DNA of 64,000 nucleotides from Anaeromyxobacter dehalogenans 2CP-1 (GTDB taxonomy: Bacteria; Myxococcota; Myxococcia; Myxococcales; Anaeromyxobacteraceae): positions 4,756,501-4,820,500 of the forward strand of contig NC_011891.1 in NCBI RefSeq assembly GCF_000022145.1, in the 5' to 3' direction. This document shows positions 21,817 through 30,161 of this stretch, piece by piece. The notes below the pieces were generated by a model, which saw nothing but the letters and a program-made list of their open reading frames with translations, had not been told where the DNA came from and did no database searches. The position numbers and the translations under genes are program-made. Numbering within the stretch: position 1 is the stretch's first letter; each line of letters begins with the position of its first letter.

Positions 21817-23525
21817 CAGATCCCCTCCGTGGCGCGCGTGACCCGGTTCTGGAACACGCCGTAGGCGAGCAGGATGAGGAAGATGACGGTCGAGTACGCG
21901 GCGGCGTAGCCGTAGCGGTACTGCTGGAACGCGTACTTGTACGCCTGGGTGATGAGGATCTCGGTGGTGCCGTTCGGCTCGCCCGCGGTGACGAGGAAGA
22001 TGATGTTGAACATGTTGAAGGTCCACACCACCGAGAGGATCACGGCGGGGACCAGCGCGGGCTTCAGCGACGGGAGCGTGATGGCCTTGAACTGCTGCCA
22101 GCGCGTGGCGCCGTCCACCCGCGCCGCCTCGTAGAGGTCGGCCGGGATCGACTGCAGGGCGCCGAGCGAGACCACCATCATGAACGGGAAGGAGAGCCAG
22201 CCGTTCGTGGCGAGCGCGGTGAGGTAGGACGTGAACGGGTGATCGAACCAGGAGATGGGGTCGAGCCCGAACAGCATCCGCCCGTAGTTCACGACGCCGA
22301 ACTGCCGGTGGAACATGCCGCGCCAGATGAGCGCGGTGATGTAGTTCGGCATGGCCCAGGGCAGGATGAGCAGCACGCGGTAGATCGGCCGGAACGCGAG
22401 CCCGCGGGTGTTGAGGATGAGCGCCAGCACCAGGCCCAGCGAGACGCCGATGGCGACGTTCGTGACCGTCCAGATGACGTTGAACGCGAGCGTCCAGTAG
22501 AAGGACGGGCTGCCGTCGGGCATCCGGAACGCGAAGGTCCGCAGGATGTCGACGTAGTTCTGCAGGCCCACCCAGAGCTCGGTGAGCGGCGCGCTGGTGT
22601 TGTAGATGGTCTGTCCGGTGAACGAGAGCACCACCCCGTACAGGAACGGGAAGAACACCAGCACCAGCATCCCGATCATCGCCGGGACGGCGTACGCGTA
22701 GGCCACCCGGTGCCGCCGGAGCGCCGCCCCCGTGCGGCTCGCCGCGCCGAGCGCCACGAACAGCAAGAGCGCGAGCCCGACCGCCGCCGAGAGCCCCAGC
22801 GCGCGGACGCCCTCGCCGCCCCCTCCCGCGAGCCGCAGCGCCCAGGCCGCGAACCCGCCCACGCCGGCGGCGTACAGCACGAGCGCCGCCGCGAGCGCCG
22901 GCCCGCTCCGGGCCACGGCGCGCCGGAGCGGCAGGAGCACGAGGAGCGGCAGCGCCACCGCGGCGAGCGCGGCCGGCACGCCGGGCGCGGCCGGCGGGGG
23001 CTTCGCGGGCCGGTCCACCTCCACCGCCCCCACCACCGCGCCGTCCTTGCGCACGGGCGCCCCGAGCGCGTACCGGCCCTGGAGGCGCTCCACCTCCACC
23101 TCGGCGCGCGCGAAGCCCTGCTCCGCGTTCTCCATCACGACGCCGCGGAGGCGCTGGGCCTGGTCGTACGCCCACTTCTCGTCGCGCTGGAGCCGGCGCG
23201 GCGCGGCGCGCTCGCCTACGTCGCGCGGATCGGTCGAGCCCTCCAGGCGCGCGCCGGAGACGATCACCAGGCGCGCCACCGTCCCGGCCGGCTGGCCCGC
23301 CTGCCAGGCGGAGAGCGCGGCGCGGGCGGCGTCGCCCTCGCCCCCGGCCTGCTCCACCGCCTTCGCGAGCTGCGTGACCGCCCCCACCGCCTCCGCCCTG
23401 GCCCGCTCCTCGTACCCGCCGGCCGAGGCCGCGCGGAGCCACGCCCAGGAGAGCGCGACCGCGACGGCGAGGCCGGCGGCGAGGGCCGCGAGCGCCCGGG
23501 GCCAGTGGGAGACGGGCCGGGTCAC
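21816..23525 (-). CDS. malF: Maltodextrin ABC transporter permease MalF with extracytoplasmic Cache-like insert
   Basis: A 569-residue permease. The C-terminal half (about 275-569) is a normal MalF with EAA loop YEAARVDGATRWQQFKAITLPSLKPAL. The N-terminus differs from E. coli MalF. One helix (about 8-30) is followed by about 135 extracytoplasmic residues, with VARLVIVSGARLEGSTDPRDVGERA, a long charged helix and RYALGAPVRKDGAVVGAVEVDRPA, then several extra helices (170-270). The insert resembles a single Cache-type sensor fold. The GTG start at 23525 overlaps the MalE stop (GTGA). Confidence 0.87.
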   Translation of the reverse strand: MTRPVSHWPRALAALAAGLAVAVALSWAWLRAASAGGYEERARAEAVGAVTQLAKAVEQAGGEGDAARAALSAWQAGQPAGTVARLVIVSGARLEGSTDPRDVGERAAPRRLQRDEKWAYDQAQRLRGVVMENAEQGFARAEVEVERLQGRYALGAPVRKDGAVVGAVEVDRPAKPPPAAPGVPAALAAVALPLLVLLPLRRAVARSGPALAAALVLYAAGVGGFAAWALRLAGGGGEGVRALGLSAAVGLALLLFVALGAASRTGAALRRHRVAYAYAVPAMIGMLVLVFFPFLYGVVLSFTGQTIYNTSAPLTELWVGLQNYVDILRTFAFRMPDGSPSFYWTLAFNVIWTVTNVAIGVSLGLVLALILNTRGLAFRPIYRVLLILPWAMPNYITALIWRGMFHRQFGVVNYGRMLFGLDPISWFDHPFTSYLTALATNGWLSFPFMMVVSLGALQSIPADLYEAARVDGATRWQQFKAITLPSLKPALVPAVILSVVWTFNMFNIIFLVTAGEPNGTTEILITQAYKYAFQQYRYGYAAAYSTVIFLILLAYGVFQNRVTRATEGI

Positions 23526-24724
23526 TTGCTCTTGCGCAGCTTCGCGACGTCCTCGGTGACCTTGGCCTGCGCCTTGGCGAGCGCGGCCTTCGCGTCGCCG
23601 CCGCGGGTGATGGCGCCCATGGCGGTCGTGGCGGGCGACCAGACCATCGTCATCTCGGGCAGGTTGGGCATGGGCACCGCCACGTCCACCTGCTTCTTGA
23701 ACGCGGCCAGCACCGGGTCGGCCGCCACCTTCGCGTCGGCGTAGACCTTCGCGTTGGCGGGGCTCTGCCGGCCCTCGAGCGCCATGATCCGCGCGGCGTC
23801 CACGTCGGTGGCGAACTTCACGAAGTCGAACGCGGCGTCCTTGTGCTTCGAGGGCGCGGCCACGTAGACGCCCTCCACCGTGGTCCACGGGCGCATGGGC
23901 TTCCCGCCCGCCTCGGTGAGCGCCGGCAGCGTGGCGACGGCCCAGTCGATGCCCGGGGCGATCTCGCCCAGGAACCAGTTGCCCGAGAACACCATCGCCG
24001 CCTTGCCCTCGTTGAACAGCGAGGTGATGAGCGCGGTGGACGGCTCCGCCGGCATGAAGCCCGCCTTGATCCAGGCCTGCAGCAGCTCCGCCGCCTTCAC
24101 GTTCTCGGGCGCGTCGAGCACGGGCTTGCCGGCGTCGAACACCCGGCCGCCGAACGTGTTCTGGAGGGCCGCGTGGTAGTAGTAGTCGGAGTAGGAGTAC
24201 GCGAGGCCGAACCGGCCCGCGGCGCGCTGGGTGAGCTTCTTCGCGACGGCCTCCAGCTCCGCGCTGGTCCTCGGCGGCGCCTTCACCAGCTTCTTGTTGT
24301 AGACGAGCGCGATGCACTTGTAGTTGAGCGGGAGCCCCCACACGCCGCCGCGGTAGGTCATCGCCTCGAGCGTGGAGGGGATGAAGCGCGCCTTCAGCGC
24401 GTCGTCCATGAAGAAGTCGATCGACTCGACGGTGTTGCCCGCCTCGATCCAGCCGCCCAGGCGGTCCTGCGCGAAGATGAAGACGTCCGGCCCCTTGCCG
24501 CGCGGCACCGCCGCGGAGATCTTGTCGGCGAACGCGTCGTAAGGGACGGCGAGCGTGGTCACCTTGTTCGGGTTGCCGGGGCGCGCGTTGTACGCGGCGG
24601 CGACCTTCTCGAAGGCGGCCTTCTCGGCGCCGCGGTAGGCGTGCCACACCACCACCTCCGCCGCGGAGGCGAGGCCGGGGAGCAGCAGGGCGGCGAGCAG
24701 GGCGAGCAGCGAGCGGTTCCGCAT
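23522..24724 (-). CDS. malE: Maltodextrin-binding protein MalE
   Basis: A 400-residue periplasmic solute-binding protein with signal peptide MRNRSLLALLAALLLPGLASA. The family 1 extracellular binding-protein pattern is clear: EVVVWHAYRGAEKAAFEKVAAAYN, GKGPDVFIFAQDRLGGWIEAG, GGVWGLPLNYKCIALVYNKKL, FNEGKAAMVFSGNWF. Tryptophan and tyrosine residues along the cleft would stack on the glucan. GAGGAGG upstream supports the start. It delivers maltodextrins to MalFGK and is translated together with MalF through a 4-nt overlap. Confidence 0.92.
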   Translation of the reverse strand: MRNRSLLALLAALLLPGLASAAEVVVWHAYRGAEKAAFEKVAAAYNARPGNPNKVTTLAVPYDAFADKISAAVPRGKGPDVFIFAQDRLGGWIEAGNTVESIDFFMDDALKARFIPSTLEAMTYRGGVWGLPLNYKCIALVYNKKLVKAPPRTSAELEAVAKKLTQRAAGRFGLAYSYSDYYYHAALQNTFGGRVFDAGKPVLDAPENVKAAELLQAWIKAGFMPAEPSTALITSLFNEGKAAMVFSGNWFLGEIAPGIDWAVATLPALTEAGGKPMRPWTTVEGVYVAAPSKHKDAAFDFVKFATDVDAARIMALEGRQSPANAKVYADAKVAADPVLAAFKKQVDVAVPMPNLPEMTMVWSPATTAMGAITRGGDAKAALAKAQAKVTEDVAKLRKSK

Positions 24725-24744
24725 GGTTCCTCCTCGCGCCGCCC

Positions 24745-25827
<1,083 letters not shown>

Positions 25828-25904
25828 GCCCCACCTCTCGGCCGCCTCGGCCCAGGCCCGTCCGATGGGCGCCCATGTCTAGACCGCCGCGCTCCGCGTG
25901 AGGG

Positions 25905-25963
25905 TCAGCCAGATGGGGCCTGCGGACAATGCGACCAATGTACGCAAACCCCCATTTACGCGG
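25905..25963 (-). promoter_or_regulatory. Candidate control region of the mal operon
   Basis: The 138-bp gap before malK contains a stretch that is A+T-rich for this genome (25926-25962). It has a CGTAAA-N6-TTTGCG dyad (one mismatch) and two ATTG-bearing half-repeats on the minus strand. These could be an operator for a maltose-type regulator. No confident -35/-10 pair is visible, and no regulator gene is adjacent. Confidence 0.3.
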
Positions 25964-25965
25964 AG

Positions 25966-27552
25966 TTAGCGACGAATCGCCGCGCCGGGTGCGGGCTTCG
26001 GCACCACGACCCGGGCCGCGCGACCCGGGAGCTCCAGGGTCATCCTGCCGTCGCCGACCGATATCGCACCGCCCTCCAGGGCGTCCTCCAGGTCCCGCCC
26101 TTCCCAGCCGGCGGGGACCGGGATCCTCAGGGAGAGAGGCGAGTTTCCCCGGTTCACCGCCACCACGACCGCGTCGTCTCCGTCCCTGCGCAGGAACACC
26201 AGGCCGTCACCGTCGGTCGAGAGCGGCGCGTGGGTTCCGCGGGACAGGGCGGGGTGCGCGCGACGCAGGGCGATCACCCGCTGGTAAAACGCGCGCATTG
26301 CCTCGTCGCGCGGCTTTCCGGCGCCGGGGAGCACGTCCCTTTGCCCCCATGGCATGTCCGACCGATTGTCCGGCCACTCGCCGATGGGCCGCGCCACCTC
26401 CTCCCCGTAGTAGACGGTCGGGATCCCCACGGTGGTGAGCTGCAGCAGCGCGGCAAGGCGAAACAGCGCGCGGTCGCCGCCGAGCAGGTGCAGCGCGCCC
26501 GGCTGGTCGTGCGAGGAGAGGTACTGCGCGAGCAGGTGCCCGGCCCGGACCTTGTGGCGCGACGCGAGGTAGCGCTCGTAGGCGATGGTGCGGCCGCGGC
26601 CGAGCAGCCACCCGACCGTCGAGCCCTGGAAGCCGAAGTCGAGCCCGGCGTCGAGCGTGTCGGCGGCGAAGTACGGGTCGAGCGACTCGCGGTCGCCGCC
26701 CCACAGCTCGCCGAGCAGGAAGAAGCCGGGGACGAGCTCGGCGCGCACGCGCCGCCGGTGGAGCTCCCAGAAGGCCGGCTCGACGTGCTTCACCGTGTCG
26801 AGGCGGAAGCCGTCCACGCCCGAGCGCTTCGCCCACCCGAGCTGCGCCGCGAGCAGGAACTCGCGGACCTCGGGCAGCTCGGTCTTCCAGTCGGGCAGGC
26901 CGGCCAGGCAGCTCGTCAGGTCGTCGTCGCCGCAGTCGCCCACCACGTTGTTGCGGAGCCACGGGCGCGTGCGGGGATCGCGCAGGTACGCGCTGTCGTA
27001 GCCAGCGTGGTTGTAGACGACGTCGAGCAGCACGCGGAGGCCGCGCGCGTGGCAGGCGTTCACGAAGGCGGCGAGCTCGGCCTCGTCCCCGAAGCGCGGA
27101 TCGAGGCGCGACAGGTCGTCCATCCAGTAGCCGTGGTAGGCCCAGTCCGGGAAGCCGGCGCCGCTCACGTAGCCGGGGATGTTGCGCACCAGCGGGTTCA
27201 CCCAGATCGCGGTCACGCCCAGCGCGGCGATCTCGTCGAGCTGCGCGGTGAGGCCCCGCAGGTCGCCGCCGTGGAACGTGCCCTTGCCGGCGAGGTCCAC
27301 GTCGCGGTCGTTGCCGCGGTCGCCGTCGGCGAAGCGGTCCACCAGCACGAAGTAGAGGACCTCGTCCTGCCACGGGCGCGGCGGCAGCGGCCGGGGCGGC
27401 GCCCCGGCGAGCGCGGTCGCCGCCGCGGCGCCGGCGGGCGGGCCGGCCGGCGCGCGCGGCGCGCAGGCCGCGAGCGCGAGGGCCGCGAGGCACGGCACGA
27501 GCGCGGCGAGGGTGGCACGGCGGCGACGTGGGGCGAACGGCATGGGCGGCAT
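25966..27552 (-). CDS. Alpha-amylase (GH13) lipoprotein
   Basis: A 528-residue GH13 enzyme with lipobox LALAAC. Signature regions: VLLDVVYNHAGYD, GFRLDTVKH (nucleophile Asp), FLLGELWGG (acid/base Glu), YLSSHDQPG (transition-state Asp). The opening DEVLYFVLVDRFADGDRGNDRDVDLAGKGTFHGGDLRGL is typical of neopullulanase/cyclomaltodextrinase-like outer-surface amylases. An ATG at 27543 has a better spaced GGAAG and may be the true start, shortening the protein by three residues. The enzyme probably degrades starch outside the cell and supplies the mal transporter encoded just downstream on the same strand. Confidence 0.92.
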   Translation of the reverse strand: MPPMPFAPRRRRATLAALVPCLAALALAACAPRAPAGPPAGAAAATALAGAPPRPLPPRPWQDEVLYFVLVDRFADGDRGNDRDVDLAGKGTFHGGDLRGLTAQLDEIAALGVTAIWVNPLVRNIPGYVSGAGFPDWAYHGYWMDDLSRLDPRFGDEAELAAFVNACHARGLRVLLDVVYNHAGYDSAYLRDPRTRPWLRNNVVGDCGDDDLTSCLAGLPDWKTELPEVREFLLAAQLGWAKRSGVDGFRLDTVKHVEPAFWELHRRRVRAELVPGFFLLGELWGGDRESLDPYFAADTLDAGLDFGFQGSTVGWLLGRGRTIAYERYLASRHKVRAGHLLAQYLSSHDQPGALHLLGGDRALFRLAALLQLTTVGIPTVYYGEEVARPIGEWPDNRSDMPWGQRDVLPGAGKPRDEAMRAFYQRVIALRRAHPALSRGTHAPLSTDGDGLVFLRRDGDDAVVVAVNRGNSPLSLRIPVPAGWEGRDLEDALEGGAISVGDGRMTLELPGRAARVVVPKPAPGAAIRR

Positions 27553-27618
27553 CTTCCGCCTGCCGATCCAGCCCGTCAGCTTTCCCGTCGGGGTCCGGTC
27601 GCGCGGCGCGCCCCCGCG

Positions 27619-28437
27619 CTATCTCACCAGCGCCACCGAGCCCGCGGCGCCGGGGAGCAGCGTCACCGACTCGGCGAGCGAGATGAGGTGGAAGATGCCC
27701 TCGCGCCCGTCGTAGGCGGCGGTGAGCTCCTGGCCGACCACGGCCTGCGGCCCCGAGGCGCTGCGGACCACCACCACCGCGCCGTCGTGGAGCCCGGGCG
27801 CCTTCACGATCCCGCCCTCGAACGCGGGGAGGAGCTGCTGGTAGGGCGTCAGCGAGGAGCCCGGGAACGGCCGGAACAGCTGGTAGAAGCGCGCCGGCGA
27901 CACCGCCGCGGCGTAGGGCCCGTGGCGCCCCGCCGCGTCGAGCGCGGCGAGCGCCGCGAGCAGCGCGTCGGCGGCGCGGGCGGGATCGGCCCAGTCGCCC
28001 GCCGGCACCTCGACGAGACCGGGGTGGTCGAGCAGCCCGCGCACCCCCGCGCCCGCGTGACCCTCGAACAGCAGGCGGTCCTCGGCGCGCGCGATCCGGC
28101 GCGCGGCCTCCGCCGCCTCGGTGAGCGCGAGCGGCTCGCCCCGCCGCTGGAGCGCCTCCACCGCGCGCGCGCCCAGCCGGAACGTCCGGTGGAGCACGGG
28201 GAGCGGGCGGACGCTCGGCACGTGCACGTGCGTCTCTTCGCTCGCCTCCGGCTCGTCCTCTCCCCCGGCCGGCGCGTCCTCCGCCACCCCTGCGCGCGCG
28301 TCGAAGCCGAGCGGCCCGATGACCTTGAGGAGCCGCCGCCCCGCGCGCGCCTCGGCGGCCGCCGCCTCGACCGCCCCGTCGATCCGGTCCCACACCTGCT
28401 GCCCGAAGGGCGCGCCGTCGCGGTCCCGCCAGCTCAT
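27619..28437 (-). CDS. Encapsulin shell protein (family 1)
   Basis: A 272-residue shell protein of the HK97-fold encapsulin (linocin M18) family. The N-terminal helix FGQQVWDRIDGAVEAAAAEARAGRRLLKVIGPLG and the E-loop region ETHVHVPSVRPLPVLHRTFRLGARAVEAL are characteristic. So are the P-domain helix ARAEDRLLFEGHAGAGVRGLLDHPG and the A-domain stretch YQQLLPAFEGGIVKAPGLHDGAVVV. It self-assembles into a nanocompartment that encloses the EncFtn cargo encoded immediately upstream. The ATG overlaps the cargo gene stop by 4 bp (ATGA), so cargo and shell are translationally coupled. Confidence 0.9.
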   Translation of the reverse strand: MSWRDRDGAPFGQQVWDRIDGAVEAAAAEARAGRRLLKVIGPLGFDARAGVAEDAPAGGEDEPEASEETHVHVPSVRPLPVLHRTFRLGARAVEALQRRGEPLALTEAAEAARRIARAEDRLLFEGHAGAGVRGLLDHPGLVEVPAGDWADPARAADALLAALAALDAAGRHGPYAAAVSPARFYQLFRPFPGSSLTPYQQLLPAFEGGIVKAPGLHDGAVVVVRSASGPQAVVGQELTAAYDGREGIFHLISLAESVTLLPGAAGSVALVR

Positions 28438-28793
28438 CGCCCGCCCTCCCCGCCCTCGCGCCCCTCGACGTCCGCCGCGCCGGACGCCTCCTCGGCCTCC
28501 TCCTCGCGCACGATCGGCCCGGCGTGCCCGGTGTGCATCCGCAGCATCCGCGCGAACACCACGTCGTGGCGGCGGATCCACTCCAGGATCATCATGGCGT
28601 GCTCCACCTCCTCGTCGCGGTTGTGCTGCAGAACGCGCTTGAGGTCCGGATCCGAGGCCGCGTCGACGCGCTGCTGGTACCAGTCGATCGCCTCCAGCTC
28701 CTCCTGCAGGGAGACGAGCGCCCGGTGGAGGTCCTTGGTCCGCGCCGAGAGCGCGTCCTCGCGCTCGTGGAAGCCCTGCGATGCACCGGCCAT
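28434..28793 (-). CDS. Encapsulated ferritin-like protein (EncFtn)
   Basis: A 119-residue two-helix ferritin-like protein. Helix 1 carries EELEAIDWYQQRVD and helix 2 HNRDEEVEHAMMILEWIRRHD. E32, E62 and H65 fall exactly at the ferroxidase ligand positions described for Rhodospirillum rubrum EncFtn, supporting Fe(II) oxidation at a subunit interface. The tail (97-119) is acidic and Gly-rich (EEEAEEASGAADVEGREGGEGGR) and lacks the usual LTVGSLRR-like cargo peptide. ATG 28793 is preferred over 28829, though the ribosome site is weak. It is divergent from the DedA gene. Confidence 0.9.
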   Translation of the reverse strand: MAGASQGFHEREDALSARTKDLHRALVSLQEELEAIDWYQQRVDAASDPDLKRVLQHNRDEEVEHAMMILEWIRRHDVVFARMLRMHTGHAGPIVREEEAEEASGAADVEGREGGEGGR

Positions 28794-28873
28794 GTCGGAA
28801 GGGGTGCGCAGGCGCGCCGGGCGCGCCAAGCCCCCGCGCGAACCGTCGCTTCCGCGGCGGCGCGGTTCGTGGC

Positions 28874-29536
28874 ATGGAAGCGTGGGTGGAGAGTCCCGCT
28901 TCCTTCCTCGAGCGCTGGCACTACGGCGGCCTGTTCGCGGTGATCCTGGCCGAGGAGGCGGGCGTCCCGCTGCCGCTCCCCGGCGACCTGTTCATCGCGG
29001 CCATGGGCTTCCTCGCCCACTCGCACCGCGCCGCCTTCCTGCCCACCGCGGCGGTGGTGACCTCGGCCACGGTGCTGGGCGCCACGGTCCTGTACCTCGT
29101 CTCGCGGCACGCCGGGCGGCCGCTGCTGCTCCGGGTGGCGCGGCGCTTCGGCTACACCGAGGCGCGGGAGGCGCGTCTCGAGGGCTGGCTCACCCGGCGC
29201 GGCGCGGCGGCGGTGGTGATCGGCCGGCTCATCCCCGGGCTGCGGATCGTGATGACGGTGGTCGCGGGCGCGCTCCGCCTGCGCCAGGGCACCTTCGTCG
29301 CCGGCACGCTGGTGGCGGGCGCGCTCTGGGCGACGATCTACTTCTGGCTCGGGTGGGCGCTGGGCGCCGGCTACGAGCGGCTCGCGGGCGAGATCCGCCT
29401 CGAGGCGGTCTGGCCCTGGGCGGCGGCGGCCGGGGTCCTCGCGGCGGGCGCGGTGCTCTCCTGGCGTGCGCGCCGGCGGGCCGCGGCGGCCGCCGAGGCG
29501 TCCGTCGAGAGCCCGCCCTCCGGGACCGCCGGCTGA
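28874..29536 (+). CDS. DedA-family membrane protein
   Basis: A 220-residue integral membrane protein of the DedA/SNARE-associated family. The family motifs are visible: AVILAEEAGVPLPLPGDLFIAAMGFLA near the start, and VVIGRLIPGLRIVMTVVAGALRLRQGTFVAGTLVAGALWATIYFWLGWALG, which contains the conserved R-x-x-P-G-x-R stretch. DedA proteins are linked to phospholipid (undecaprenyl-phosphate or PE) scrambling and membrane homeostasis. The ATG at 28874 follows an 80-bp divergent spacer shared with EncFtn. The tail is Ala/Arg-rich and cytoplasmic. Confidence 0.88.
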   Translation: MEAWVESPASFLERWHYGGLFAVILAEEAGVPLPLPGDLFIAAMGFLAHSHRAAFLPTAAVVTSATVLGATVLYLVSRHAGRPLLLRVARRFGYTEAREARLEGWLTRRGAAAVVIGRLIPGLRIVMTVVAGALRLRQGTFVAGTLVAGALWATIYFWLGWALGAGYERLAGEIRLEAVWPWAAAAGVLAAGAVLSWRARRRAAAAAEASVESPPSGTAG

Positions 29537-29593
29537 GCGCGGTCCGGTGGGGCCCCCGTCGCGCCGCAGCCCCGGGCTGTCTAGGTTCGGTAC

Positions 29594-29968
29594 GTGGGAG
29601 CCGCCGGCAACGTCGTTCGCAGGGTGATCCTGGTGGAGGACGATCCCGGGATGCGGGAGGCCATCCGCGCGCTGCTCGTGCGGGTTGGCTACCAGGTGGC
29701 GCCCGCGGTGGACGGCGCCGAGGCCTGGGAGCTGCTCGCGCGCGGGCCGCGGCCGGTCGCGGTGCTGGTGGACCTCTACACCCCGCGAATGACCGGCCAC
29801 GACCTGGTGGCGCGCATCCGCCGGACGCCCCGCCTGGCGGTGGTCCCCATCATCGCCATGAGCGGCGAGCGCGCCTCGCGCGACCGCCCCGCGGCGGAGG
29901 CGTTCCTCGAGAAGCCGTTCTCCCGGGAGCAGCTCGAGTGGGCGCTCGAACAGGTGGGCGCGGGCTGA
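29594..29968 (+). CDS. Single-domain response regulator
   Basis: A 124-residue receiver domain with no output domain. It has the acidic pair in VILVEDDPGM, phospho-acceptor Asp in VAVLVDLYTPRMTG, Ser in IIAMSGE, and Lys in FLEKPFS. It would relay phosphate, act by protein contact, or serve as a sink, as CheY-like proteins do. The GTG at 29594 is the assumed start; a GTG at 29623 is a possible alternative. No kinase is adjacent; the two large kinases are about 20 kb away. Confidence 0.85.
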   Translation: MGAAGNVVRRVILVEDDPGMREAIRALLVRVGYQVAPAVDGAEAWELLARGPRPVAVLVDLYTPRMTGHDLVARIRRTPRLAVVPIIAMSGERASRDRPAAEAFLEKPFSREQLEWALEQVGAG

Positions 29969-29998
29969 CCCGCGGCCGGGGCGGCCGCCCGGCCGCTC

Positions 29999-30161
29999 AG
30001 AGCGCGTGAATCCATCCCCGGACCGAGCCAGGCGGTCGAGACGCGAGCAGCGCGAGGCGCGACGACCGAGCATGCCCCGAGGCATGTGAGGGAGGAGCCA
30101 CGACGCGATGCGACGCGGATCGGCCGCCGCGGCGACGGGAGGGGATGGGTTCACGTGCTCT
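29999..30161. mobile_element. 163-bp inverted-repeat element (MITE-like or long hairpin)
   Basis: Twenty-one-base ends (29999-30019 and 30141-30161) are inverted copies with two transitions; the shared blocks are CGTGAA and CCATCCCC. Inside, CATGCC-ccga-GGCATG (30071-30086) forms a hairpin, and further dyads are present. The element fills the convergent spacer and its right end touches the stop codon of the RND gene. TCA is found at both outer edges, which could be a short target duplication but also occurs by chance. Confidence 0.45.
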
